A stretch of DNA of 64,000 bases from Anagrus nilaparvatae (lineage: Eukaryota > Arthropoda > Insecta > Hymenoptera > Mymaridae): NCBI GenBank assembly GCA_022575985.1, contig JAKSXM010000007.1:56822501-56886500 (forward strand), written 5' to 3'. How positions within the stretch are numbered: the first letter of the stretch is position 1; every line of letters starts with the position of its first letter. This document shows positions 51,001-64,000 of this stretch, in pieces. The position numbers and the translations under genes are program-made. The notes below the pieces were generated by a model that was not told where the DNA came from, searched no databases, and saw only the letters and a list, made by a program, of their open reading frames with translations.

Positions 51001-51150
51001 GGATAATATTTAAAAAAGTAATTTAAGGTACTTATATTTTCTAAATATATTTTTCTTTTTTTTTTTTTAGGTGCGAACACAGGAGCTAGAATAATGGAAT
51101 GGCTATTGTTGCTGACGATGGCCAACACCTTAACATTATTTATAAGATAA
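20885..51150 (+). CDS. beat: Beaten path (Beat) family Ig-domain cell adhesion protein, 5' end missing
   Basis: Five exons join in frame: 20885-21090, 35171-35306, 36402-36535, 48451-48685 and 51071-51150. All have GT-AG borders and matching phases (1-0, 0-1, 1-0, 0-1, 1-stop), giving 263 residues. The Beat signature is plain: LYSVKWYISKNEFYRYLPKE in the first Ig domain (Cys in KMTCDY pairs with YRCEV), then a second Ig-like domain (RGNC ... LTWTVNGQP ... KVTCHANVF) ending EEERPR. The C-terminus is a hydrophobic segment (MEWLLLLTMANTLTLFI) after small residues SANTG, as in a GPI-anchor signal. In Drosophila, Beat proteins bind Sidestep-family receptors on axons and muscles. The signal-peptide exon, which must end in phase 1, was not found and probably lies upstream of the window. 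I cannot say which Beat paralog it is. Confidence 0.93.
21091..22277. other. Start of beat intron, AT-rich
   Basis: Intron DNA after the 21,090 donor. No nested gene seen; (TA)n run near 21,780. Confidence 0.6.
22278..22558 (+). repeat. Poly-C repeat family C, copy 1
   Basis: It starts near ACAGCCGGTTTGTGAACTCA, passes through repeated CCTAAATCGAAATTATT / AAGTCC words and a C-rich block (GACCCCCCTCCCTCTCCCC), and ends CCTATAAACATGCTTCATG. An inverted copy lies at 23,764-23,985 and a longer direct copy at 50,031-50,392. Non-coding; a dispersed repeat of unknown class. Confidence 0.75.
22559..23763. other. beat intron, with a mixed-composition stretch
   Basis: Mostly AT-rich. 23,005-23,330 is more complex (CAAACCGCGATACGATGGTA, ACGTTGGACGCACAATGG, AAACCCGTCGCTCTGATAAA) and has no convincing exon, so it is a candidate intronic conserved or regulatory element. 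Confidence 0.4.
23764..23985 (-). repeat. Poly-C repeat family C, copy 2 (inverted)
   Basis: In reverse complement it follows copy 1: CTAACTGGTTTGTGCATTAA, then AAGTCC/CTAAATCGAAATTATTC words, a 13-base C-run and a GGTACCTCTCCTGATAAA-like end. With copy 1 it forms a 1.7-kb inverted pair within the intron. Confidence 0.75.
23986..25616. other. beat intron, AT-rich
   Basis: A 64-codon frame at 25,452-25,646 shows no family resemblance and runs into the transposon end, so it is not called. Nothing else recognised. Confidence 0.5.
25620..26270 (+). repeat. Left TIR, internally duplicated
   Basis: Two direct copies of a roughly 270-bp unit, each with a poly-C block (25,845-25,870 and 26,110-26,140; a further 13-14 base C-run at about 25,976). 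It is matched in reverse by 28,931-29,520. Confidence 0.85.
26384..28873 (-). pseudogene. Broken transposase: Zn-finger, DDE core and SWIM finger
   Basis: Minus-strand order: 28,873-28,016 has a Cys/His module (SCIICKKKNN ... QRCCKRHLD), a helical region, and the first catalytic Asp context (ILVADVTYIYIQKSSNY). 28,015-27,915 continues in other frames (RPLVKPMMIVSTTGY). 27,914-27,360 has the second Asp (ILVVDRGFRDS) and the Glu (RWVVESVNGLLKTW). 26,735-26,385 has a SWIM finger (GWYCKCKNG ... VVGCCAHIASVLWYLGY, CxC...CxH). This architecture belongs to the DDE_Tnp_4-type (IS4/IS5-like) transposases common in insect genomes. At least three frameshifts, an in-frame stop and a LINE insertion inactivate it. 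SWIM fingers bind DNA or protein in other families; their role here is not established. Confidence 0.85.
26732..27307 (-). mobile_element. 5'-truncated LINE inserted into the transposase
   Basis: The minus-strand frame 27,323-27,006 has NPLYSNSSLIYMISFWNSIP and SSTISSFKANLHKYLL, the usual C-terminus of Jockey/CR1-type ORF2. About 250 bases of 3' UTR follow, then a poly(A) tail (T-run at 26,735-26,752 on the plus strand). It splits the transposase between its Glu-containing part and the SWIM finger. Diverged flanks ATATCTGATTCATC (26,718) and ATATCAAATTCGTC (27,308) look like the target-site duplication, placing the insertion well after the transposon arrived. Confidence 0.8.
28931..29523 (-). 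repeat. Right TIR, internally duplicated
   Basis: Inverted counterpart of 25,620-26,270, with two unit copies (28,948-29,150 and 29,205-29,440) and G-runs at 28,987-29,001 and 29,258. A short CCTATATATAGG-type duplication lies near 29,378-29,402. Confidence 0.85.
29530..30325 (-). mobile_element. LTR-like sequence (possible solo LTR)
   Basis: About 800 bases of higher GC and mixed composition next to the transposon. On the minus strand it begins near TGGTCAGTTTGACCAGTG and carries a TATA-box-like GGCCTATAAATATAACC (about 30,000). It runs through non-coding sequence to GTGTGACTGGGGCCACGC near 29,580, where a TGG after the end could be a primer-binding remnant. The 111-codon minus frame inside (29,794-30,129) matches no family. 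No second LTR or pol gene was seen, so this is only a suggestion; an unknown repeat or untranslated exon are alternatives. Confidence 0.3.
30329..30722. repeat. Tandem duplication, 201-bp period
   Basis: AATACGTATACTTAATTTTC to ATTCCAAAATCTGCT (30,329-30,529) is repeated at 30,530-30,722 with about 95 per cent identity by eye. Non-coding and clearly recent relative to its neighbours. Confidence 0.92.
30723..35170. other. beat intron, AT-rich
   Basis: No nested gene recognised. Mixed-composition stretches at 31,140-31,230 and 31,310-31,380 (GGCATAGACAACAAGCCTTC, GTCCAGCACGTCGACTCTC) and 32,100-32,400 could be conserved regulatory DNA. A (TA)n run lies near 31,388. Confidence 0.45.
35171..35306 (+). 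CDS. beat: beat exon: first Ig domain, C-terminal half
   Basis: Acceptor TTAATTACAG, donor A|GTAAGT. It codes FNRSDDHNVVINNVNAEQAG, the Y-x-C motif KYRCEVST that closes the first Ig domain, and ends SYMHVV plus one base. It lies 14.1 kb from the previous exon. Confidence 0.94.
36402..36535 (+). CDS. beat: beat exon: start of second Ig domain
   Basis: Acceptor TTTAACAG, donor CCG|GTATGT. It codes (N)LPQGNLTLHMEKPRYS, then RGNCTAPPGNPPANLTW and TVNGQP. Two potential N-glycosylation sites (NLT, near the start and in ANLTW) and NCT are present. Cys and Trp of the second Ig-like fold are conserved. Confidence 0.94.
36536..37704. other. beat intron, nothing recognised
   Basis: AT-rich intron. 36,960-37,200 is of mixed composition without a usable frame. 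Confidence 0.5.
37705..37862 (+). repeat. Diverged single arm of the 8.6-9.6 kb foldback family
   Basis: GAAGGCACATCAATTTGACT ... CAGTTTGAATCTTCAAAAAA ... AAAACTGCGTCAAAAATACC follows the left arm at 8,780-8,930 (GAGCACATCGATATGACCCG ... AACCTTCAGAAAATC) with perhaps 75-80 per cent identity. No matching opposite arm is present. Confidence 0.7.
37870..37954. repeat. 85-bp hairpin element
   Basis: TTTACGGCTCGTGTCCA with TAAAGAAT on the left pairs with ATTCTTTA and TGGACAAGGGCCGTAAA on the right. Probably a miniature MITE. Confidence 0.7.
37955..40036. other. beat intron, AT-rich, (TTA)n near 38,832
   Basis: No gene. 39,785-39,960 (CTATGTCCCTACGTCATCTA, TTCGCGATGCCGATATCGAC) is a compact mixed-composition block in very AT-rich DNA, a possible conserved non-coding element. 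Confidence 0.45.
40037..40472 (-). mobile_element. MITE family A, copy 2 (inverted)
   Basis: The left end CACTGTAAAAAGTAACTTTC continues with TTAGATTTACAAAAAAAATA, which is the right end of copy 1 reversed, so this copy has the opposite orientation. The right end AAGAAAGTTACAGTG is slightly deleted. The interior has the same TTTTCGTAAATTT-type foldback chain. Confidence 0.85.
40480..41110. repeat. Loose tandem repeat of ~100-140 bp units
   Basis: Phrases such as AAAAATAAATTTCAAAATAA, then AAATTTTATTTTT, then (GA/AA)CCCCGAAAA recur about five times with strong divergence. Low sequence complexity makes the boundaries uncertain. Confidence 0.4.
41111..44399. other. beat intron, AT-rich
   Basis: No gene or clear repeat. 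GTATTCGGGGGTTCACAATT near 41,940 echoes GTATTCGGGGTAAAGG near 40,488, hinting that the repeat above has another relic here. Confidence 0.45.
44400..44870. repeat. Imperfect inverted repeat rich in ACCCGAA/TTCGGGT
   Basis: The left part (CCGACCCTAATGTTCGGTCT, GGGGTCGGTTTTCGGGTAT) is complementary in character to the right part (GAAGACCGACCCGATCTGAC, AAAACCGACCCGAAGCTTCG, AACCGGTTGGTAACCG). Likely an old foldback element. Confidence 0.5.
44994..45161. repeat. Short MITE, ~168 bp
   Basis: CACGAAAAAATTATGCACAA at the left and its imperfect complement TTTCGTACATAATTTTTTTA at the right, with GGGCACAAACTC pairing to GAGTTTTATGCACAAG. Non-coding. Confidence 0.7.
45162..48450. other. beat intron, AT-rich with (TACC)n
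   Basis: A TACC tetranucleotide run of six units at 45,993-46,016 and (TA)n near 46,117. A CACTGTAAAAA word, the tip of MITE family A, lies at about 48,402 just before the exon acceptor. No gene seen. Confidence 0.5.
48451..48685 (+). CDS. beat: beat exon: rest of second Ig domain; readthrough gives an alternative end
   Basis: Acceptor TTTGTTTCAG. It codes VKSSFTINLPTKNYTDN to KVTCHANVFQLYKQQSTV, EEERPR and GTRESSH. Splicing uses CACA|GTTATT at 48,685, a weak donor, which gives an exact phase match with the last exon. If the donor is ignored, the frame ends two codons after the serine (S-Y-Y-stop, 48,696), and an AATAAA follows at 48,836. Confidence 0.92.
48697..50030. other. Last beat intron, first part
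   Basis: Intron DNA, or 3' UTR if the upstream donor is skipped. No nested gene recognised. Confidence 0.5.
48836..48841 (+). terminator. Candidate intronic polyadenylation signal (AATAAA)
   Basis: AATAAA 140 bases after the readthrough stop codon at 48,696, followed by T/GT-rich sequence. It could end a shorter Beat mRNA before the anchor exon. In DNA this AT-rich the hexamer also arises by chance. Confidence 0.4.
50031..50392 (+). repeat. Poly-C repeat family C, copy 3 (longest)
   Basis: ACTTATAACCGGTTTGTGTA to CCCTATAAACATGTTCC. It contains four or five roughly 24-bp sub-repeats of the CCTAAACCCGAATTATTC / AAGTC type, and two C-runs (50,299-50,310 and 50,332-50,338). Homologous to 22,278-22,558. 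Confidence 0.8.
51071..51150 (+). CDS. beat: beat last exon: hydrophobic C-terminal anchor signal
   Basis: The acceptor is a long T-run then TTAG at 51,070. The first two bases complete a serine codon; then ANTGARIMEWLLLLTMA and NTLTLFIR-stop. Small residues followed by about 17 hydrophobic residues at the very end fit a GPI attachment signal. A tail-less transmembrane anchor is the alternative. AT-rich 3' UTR with several AATAAA-like sites follows. Confidence 0.8.
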
Positions 51151-52438
51151 CAAGAATAAAATGTGAATAACTGATACTTTTCAGTCTCTATAATAGTTGA
51201 AAACTGCCAAAACAACAAATAAAAAAATAAATCATGTATAAAAAAATTATAAAATTTGTATGAAAACAATATAGCTGTTTTAAGAAGTACAGAAGATTAT
51301 AAAATACTATAATTTGTGAATGAATGATAGATAAATAAACTTTTATGAAAGACGTAAAAATAGTGTATAAATCAGTGATTAATTATAAATATTGAATGTT
51401 TGTTATTAATGTAAATAGAAAAAGAAAAATACAATAATTTTAATGAATGTAAAATAATAAAAACAGAGAGAAATAATTATATAATTAAAATAATGTCATA
51501 AACTTATACATATAAATATATATTATAAATATAAATAAATATAAGTAGATCAAAATGATGTTCCATCAAAAAACATTTAATTATATGAGCAAATCAATGA
51601 ATATACCTTATACATATATATATATTACCCGATGGATATTTTTTGATTCTGTCAAATGCTTGTTTTTTAAGAAAAAAAAATACTTTGGCAAAACTTTAAC
51701 ATTGCCTGTGAATAAAATCTTTATGAGTTAAATTGTCCTATACTGAATTCATAAAGTTATACAAAAATAAAAAAAAATATTGTTATTGTTTCCCATGGAA
51801 TCTTGTTTAAATGATTATTGAATAAACTATCAAACCTTCGTTAAAAATCTTTATTTTATGTGATTTATTTACCTTTTATCATTTTCCTTACTTCCTTAGT
51901 AATTATTAAAATATTTTTTTGAAATAAAAATTAAATTTTCACTATATTATATATGTATTTATTAAAACAATTTTTTTTTCAAAAACAATTTGCAATTTTA
52001 AAGTACACAGTACTTAAATATTTTTCATCTGTATGAAAACAAAAAAAAAGAAATTGAAATTTTTTATTTATACTGAGTATATTGTCAACTGTCACAAGTT
52101 AAATTAATTAAAATTTATTTAATTTGTATAAATATTGATATTAAATTCTAACGTCACTTTAAAGTAATGATTATTTTTTGAATTATAGATGAATAATGAC
52201 TTAAAAGTATAAGTAAAAGTTTTAATATAATCAAATTTCTAAGTTACTTGAAATATTTACTGCTGAACGGGTTTTATTGACCCATGTATTTTGATGGAGC
52301 TCTAAAATCCGCTGCAGCAAATATATTAAAATATAAACAATCTTTGATTGGTTATGACTTATATTAAAATTTTTTTACAAGCAATCAAATAATGTAATAA
52401 TAAATATGACTTGCGCAGAACAATTTCGAAATATTAAT
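51151..52438. other. beat 3' UTR and intergenic spacer
   Basis: AATAAA-like signals at about 51,202 and 51,333 can end the beat mRNA. A TTTATT at 52,273 (AATAAA on the minus strand) can end PFDN5. The two genes converge here. Confidence 0.55.
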
Positions 52439-53052
52439 TTATGATGCTTTTTGAGCCGCTTCTTTTTGCATGCTTTGAAGTTTCATTTCTATCACATCTG
52501 TAGTTGCTTCTCTGATTTTACTTTTCTCAATTCCAATAACTTGAATTTTTTCCATTTGTTCAGTGACGTATGCTACCCTTCTCTTGAAATAATCTTTGGC
52601 AGCAGCAACGCTTTTTTCTGTGTAATATCCTGTACCGATATCAATAAGGACTTTTTTTGTGTCTGTCAATTTACCAGGTACGTACATAGAGCCAGTTAAT
52701 GGTACTAATATTTCTTTTCCTAAGTATATAAAAATTAATTAAAGCATTAATTACTATTAAAATAAAATCATAGGCTTAATTTAAAACATTAATTGTTTTC
52801 TCATCAAGCAAAAACAAATTATTCTTGATATATAATTATAAACTTACCGCTTGCTTCTGGTGTGAACTTTTCTAGACACTCAGTAGATTCTTGGAATTTA
52901 CTTTGAGCAATTTTCAAACTTTGTAATGAATCTTGAAATACCACAAGTTCTTGATCTAATTGATTTTTTAATTGAGCAAGTTGTTGAATAGAAAGTTTTG
53001 TAAGATCAATTTGTTGAAGATGAGGTTGCTCAGTTAAAGATATTTCTGACAT
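52439..53052 (-). CDS. Pfdn5: Prefoldin subunit 5
   Basis: Two exons: 53052-52848 and 52719-52439 (stop TGA on the minus strand), 161 residues, close to the human 154. The intron is G|GTAAGTT ... ACTTAG with a split Gly codon. The protein follows the alpha-prefoldin plan: an N-terminal coiled coil (QQIDLTKLSIQQLAQLKNQL ... ESTECLEKF), a central beta-hairpin part (ILVPLTGSMYVPGKL ... VLIDIGTGYYTEKS), and a second coiled coil (AAKDYFKRRVAYVTEQMEKI ... MQKEAAQKAS). Prefoldin is a six-subunit cytosolic cochaperone that hands nascent actin and tubulin to the CCT chaperonin; in mammals PFDN5 (MM-1) also binds c-Myc. The start is the ATG before SEISLTEQP. It faces HYPK across 457 bases. Confidence 0.96.
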
Positions 53053-53509
53053 AATGAAATTTAAATGTTTAAAAAATATTTGCAAACACTAAAAGTTTTA
53101 ATGAAATTTGAAACTACCAAAAATTATTATATTTAACTAAACATAAAACACTATGACCAAAGAAGGTTATACATGAGTATTTATGGTTAACTTATTATTA
53201 ACAATGTTTAGAATAAAAGAGGGCAGCACAAACTGGACAATAATGCTGGACTCGATGATTGACGATTGTACCCATTGTGGTCGGGAAAACCTCTTATGAT
53301 AAGTGATATATAATTACCATATATCGACATATATTTAACTTACTTACCAACAAAAGAAATATGAAGTCTATAATTTTGGAGTTCACTCTCTGCTAAAAAG
53401 CAGAACGTGCAAATAAAAGCTTACTTTCATATTAATCAAAAACGGAGTTTGAATTCAAAAAACAAAAAATAAAATAAATTTTTATTAATTACCAGTAAAA
53501 ATTTAAACA
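53053..53509. promoter_or_regulatory. Divergent promoter region of PFDN5 and HYPK
   Basis: The only DNA between two start codons pointing apart, so both 5' UTRs and core promoters must fit in it. There is no obvious TATA box at a fixed distance. A GC-richer part at 53,220-53,300 (GGACTCGATGATTGACGATT) and an ATATCGACAT word at 53,321, similar to the insect DRE core TATCGATA, are the visible candidates. Confidence 0.7.
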
Positions 53510-54205
53510 ATGGCTGATGAAGATACAAACGGAGATGTTGATGAAGTTCAGAAAGAAAAATCTCAAAAAAAAACAGCCAAATATGATAGTGGTGCAGCAG
53601 ATTTGGAAAAAGTTACAGATTATGCTGAAGAAAAAGAAATATTATCTTCAGAAGGCCTAACATGTGTAAGAAAAAAATTTAATTTACTATTTATTTTATA
53701 AATTTAAAAGTTTTTAGCCCTTTATATTAATCAATAAAGGAAATATTTTTATTAAAAATTTTGAAACTTAACCTTAAAGGATGGATACATTTTTTACTAT
53801 TATTTTTTCTTTTTTTAAATAAGCATGTTTGAATTGTTATGATTTTTCTAGTTTAATATTTATAACACACGTCAAAATAATTATGGATATTTATTTTAGG
53901 CCATGAGCATGATTGGAGATCGAAGGAATAAAGAAGTTGCAGAAAAGAAAGCCAAGGAAACAGAACTTTTAAAAGTATCTATAAATAAAGAAGATGTAGA
54001 TTTAATTGTAAATTTTGTTTAATTGTTTTCCTTTTTAATGTTACCAACGAATATACATTCGTTGATGTTACTTACCAATAATAAATTTAAAATATTTTAT
54101 TTTTTATAGATGACAGAAATGGAAATCACTAGATCTCGTGCAGAACAAACATTGCGAGAACACAGAGGAAATGTTGTAGAGGCTCTTATTACATTAACTA
54201 GTTAA
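53510..54205 (+). CDS. HYPK: Huntingtin-interacting protein K (HYPK), NatA regulatory subunit
   Basis: Three exons: 53510-53665, 53900-54007 and 54110-54205, all split on codon boundaries with GT-AG borders, 119 residues. The N-terminus is acidic and disordered (MADEDTNGDVDEVQ, KYDSGAADLEKVTDYAEEKE). Then comes the conserved helix AMSMIGDRRNKEVAEKKAKE with LLKVSINKEDVDLI, and a UBA-type three-helix end MTEMEITRSRAEQTLREHRG NVVEALITLTS. This is the full family plan; human HYPK is of similar length. HYPK binds the NAA15/NAA10 N-terminal acetyltransferase at the ribosome and tempers its activity, and has chaperone-like activity. AATAAA at 54,298 is a plausible poly(A) signal. Confidence 0.96.
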
Positions 54206-57200
54206 AAAAATCAAAGTTTTTGTTAATTTGTAAGTTCTTGAATTTAAATTCCTAACTGTTTTGTTAAAATCTTTTTTTTTATTATTATCACTTGTAAAAT
54301 AAAGATAAATATTAAGTTATAAGACAGTAATTTAAAATTCTCAAATTTATTTGTAAATAAAGTTATTTTTATTTTATTAATTTTGATTTTAATAAATAGA
54401 ACATCATGAAAAAAAAATTTCTCACTGAAGTCTTCACTGAAGTACAAATATAAATAAATTGGATAAGAGGAAAATAAAATAATAAGACTCAAGATATATA
54501 TTTATATATAATGAAAATGTAATTTTATTTAAAATGTGGTGCAATATGACTTAAAAGTAAATGAAATAAAAAAAAAAATGAACGAATGAATGTATGAGCT
54601 GGTTTACAAATGATCAATTAATTTTCTCTTATTTTGCACTAATAAAATTGCCAAAGTTTTAAATTATCTTTTTTTTTTAAAAAAAGCTTAAAAAGAATTA
54701 GATATAAATGCAACATAAAAAATTGGAAGTGCATAATTAAAAAATTGACAATTTTATTAATACATAATTAAAATATAATAATTGATTTTTTCCATTATGA
54801 TGAGGTAACATTTTATATCTTAACTTGTACTTATTTAGATTTATCAAATTGTCCAGTCATACGCTCATATATTCTTGCTGCAAATCATCGGTGTCAATAA
54901 ACAAATTTTAATTTATTCTATACAATATCATTCAAACAATTATTTATTGTATTTTTTTTTTTTTTTTTAAGAAAAATCGTTGAATATAACAAACTTTTAT
55001 TTTTTGCTGTTTGTCGGACAGTCCCTAAAATTCAACATTCATTATTTCATTTCGATAAAATTTTTAACCACAGTGATATATCTGACAAAATTCGTATGTT
55101 CCTTTCAATAATAGACCTTTATACATAATTTATACCCATCAAAGGACGTAACACAGTATTTTATATTAACTTGTATATTTAATTATATTTAAACTTAATT
55201 TACAAAATTCTTATACACATATCTAAAAATTGCTAAAAAATTTTGTTTGGTCTGTGAGTTAAAGGAACACACGCTTTGAAGCTATATATATTTATATAAA
55301 CAAACGTATAAGATTTGAATCATTTTCAATATGATTAATAACACTGTGTGCTGAAGCTAAATTTAAATCTTATAAAATATATAGACATTATTTATTTACA
55401 TCGAGATATTATTTTAAAGATATTTATCATTATTTTGTTTAAAAAAGAGGGACGTCCGACAAGAAGTCGATGCTTTATAATAAACTTCACTGGCTGCCAA
55501 GATTGAAAAAAAAAAATTAGGACGTTATAGGGCTTTTTCAAAAGTTTCAATAGAGCAGCAGTAAAAATTACAATTGCATTTATTACAAATGGACTTATCA
55601 CAGAACATGTATGGCATTAATTATATTCATTATCGTCATTAGTGTAATAATTAATAATAATATTTAAGAACATTAAATTTAAGACATTTTAAATTAATAA
55701 AAACTAAATTGGAGAATATCAGGAAGTCATTTTATGGTACTATTTATATTGATGATTATTTATTTGTTGCCACAGGTTGCCCACAATTATTTCAGCTCGC
55801 TTTTATAAATTTTTCTTTTTAACAGCCATTAATTATTATTAATTTTTTTTAACAGTTAATTACACAAAACGATTAATGATCTTTAATTTTAATTGACTAA
55901 CGCTTACTATACAAATTTTATTACTTTTTTTTTTAAACATAGCATTTTACAATATTTTGCCACATTATATTTATTATCAAAGCGCTAGCTTATTTACTCC
56001 TCCTTTACAAAATTCAATAATACAGAAATAAATCCATTATCTTACATTCAAAAAATTATGGACAACTCTTATACACAAAAATTAAACAAAAGACAACTAT
56101 TTTCAATTTTATCCTAAATTCAAATAAAAACGTAAAAATTGAAAATTTTTCACTTAAACAGATAGACATTAACAAATTTTATTACTTTGATTACAATAAG
56201 AATATATGAAGCAAAAATATAAAAAAATATTAATTGGTCTGGAGATAGGGGGAGCACATAGGTTTTGCGCATACCATTAAGAATAATTATAATGATAATT
56301 CGTAATCATACATATTGAGAAAGAGATCAATATAAAACACTAACTAGAATCATTTTCTCCTTTCTTGGAAGAGTGATGATTTTTTATAATTAAAAATTAC
56401 TATCTACTAAAAAAGAAAAATGTTTACAAAAACTACCCAATGAGAATAATTATATATATTCCCGAGCTATAGACTAAAAGGGCTCATACCAATATTGGGT
56501 AGTTTCATTTGATCCGCTGTCAAAGGAACAAAAATTTGTTAATTGTCTGGCCAGCGCCTATCACATCATCATCTGTGTCGTTTTTTGTAATAGCGGCAAC
56601 TTGTTGCAGTAAAGTGAGTTTTTTTGATCGTCATTTGTTTGGTCCTCAGGTATTAATTATAAAAAGTTTGCAACATTTTTTTGGTTTTTTTTAGAATAAA
56701 CATAACAAGATTATGGAAGCAAAAGCAGAGGACTTATGTTTTACTTAAAATTGCTGATGACTACAAATTATTAAAGAAAACACTATTTTTTTAAAAATAA
56801 ACTAATAATTTTAACCATTATTTTACAAGTCTTCAGCTTTCACATTAAACATTAAAATTTCCAATATGACGATACACAGACTCGTTTTTCTTGAATTATC
56901 CTTGATAATTTTTTTATTAATTACTAAATTTACTGTTGTTAATACATATCTTATCCAGTCCTTTTCAACACCAGAAACTGAAGTTATCGAAAATTGAAAA
57001 GATTTATTTAGTAGATTTTCTAATTTATAATTCTTTGAATAGCAAGATTACATTTAATTTAATCCAACAATCTGATTTATCTTCTTTGAATTTGTAGACT
57101 CAGTTCATATTCATAGAAAAGCAATAGGCGATGAAGATTGAAGTGCCATATTACACATGTGATGTTTACAGAAAATTTATATACCGCCACTGACACTCTC

Positions 57201-57727
57201 ACTAAACACAACGAGTTTTTGACGAGGGTGTGTCCACGTACTAAACACACTGGTCTTTACTTTTTACATATTACTTGTTGTATATGACTCGAGAATACAA
57301 CCTCCTAATTAACTATATATATGTTTATGTAGTTTTATGTATAAATGACAATGTTTATTTTTTTGTATTTGCACAAAGATCTTTTTACAGCTTTTATATT
57401 GATAATATTAATAATAATGTAATAATAAAAATAATAATAGTAAAAATAATAGTAATAATAGTAAGAAAAATAATAATAATACAAAAAACCTAGTTTTTTT
57501 TCCTTAGTATATTATTAATTTCATTATTAAGTGTAATAGACCAGTGGTTAGCACACTTTATATTTATTTATATAGGAAACATTTATTTAGCACTATCATT
57601 TCTCCTTTTATTTCAATTAAAATTTTTAATTTTTTTTTTTCACTGTACACAAAAAAAGTCAAGAAGGATGTAATAGAGGTGGAGGCGATGTTGTTGATGT
57701 TGTACCAGGAGTCACGGGTAAAAGCTT
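54206..57727. other. HYPK 3' end, then probable long rdx 3' UTR
   Basis: No coding region recognised. On the minus strand the DNA below the rdx stop is partly of mixed composition (56,500-56,690 and 57,120-57,260), which would suit a long 3' UTR, as roadkill has in flies, but its end cannot be set. AAT-type microsatellite at 57,410-57,482. Confidence 0.45.

Positions 57728-64000
<6,273 letters not shown>

Noticed and set aside
57275..57493. 72-codon frame rich in I, N, K and V.
   Set aside because: It is a translation of an AAT-type microsatellite.

Overview
The window looks like AT-rich nuclear DNA from an insect. Genes are split by GT-AG introns of 60 bp to 14 kb. The proteins match insect families (Beaten path, roadkill/SPOP, prefoldin 5, HYPK). 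The intergenic DNA is full of degenerate LINEs, a DDE transposon and foldback/MITE elements. The composition and repeat style would suit a parasitoid wasp (Hymenoptera), but that is inference; no marker in the window fixes the species.

Layout. 1-910: two LINE fragments in opposite orientation. 1.5-4.8 kb (minus): a possible three-exon gene of unknown function, or an exapted retroelement relic, beside a palindromic minisatellite and framed by a 90-bp inverted repeat. 6.5-13.3 kb: a cluster of foldback/MITE elements. 15.6-17.3 kb: a minisatellite joined to a broken LINE. 20,885-51,150 (+): five 3' exons of a Beaten-path family adhesion gene (two Ig domains, probable GPI tail), with introns of about 14.1, 1.1, 11.9 and 2.4 kb. 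Its first visible intron holds a 3.9-kb DDE transposon that is itself broken by a LINE. 52,439-53,052 (-) and 53,510-54,205 (+): PFDN5 and HYPK, head to head. 57,728-61,663 (-): six exons of roadkill/SPOP, lacking only about 26 N-terminal residues that lie beyond the right edge.

How the genes relate. PFDN5 and HYPK share a 457-bp intergenic region that must carry both promoters. Both proteins act on nascent chains: prefoldin in tubulin/actin folding, HYPK in the NatA N-acetylation complex. Rdx/SPOP is a CUL3 ubiquitin-ligase adaptor. The Beat gene is a nerve-guidance adhesion gene with no evident functional link to the other three. No prokaryotic features, CRISPR arrays, tRNAs or rRNAs were seen. 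Most short ORFs in this DNA are chance reading frames.

Main points to follow up: two alternative C-termini of the Beat gene (membrane-anchored by splicing, soluble by intronic polyadenylation); the divergent PFDN5/HYPK promoter; the unidentified minus-strand gene at 2.5-4.7 kb; and several repeat families with two or three copies within this one window.
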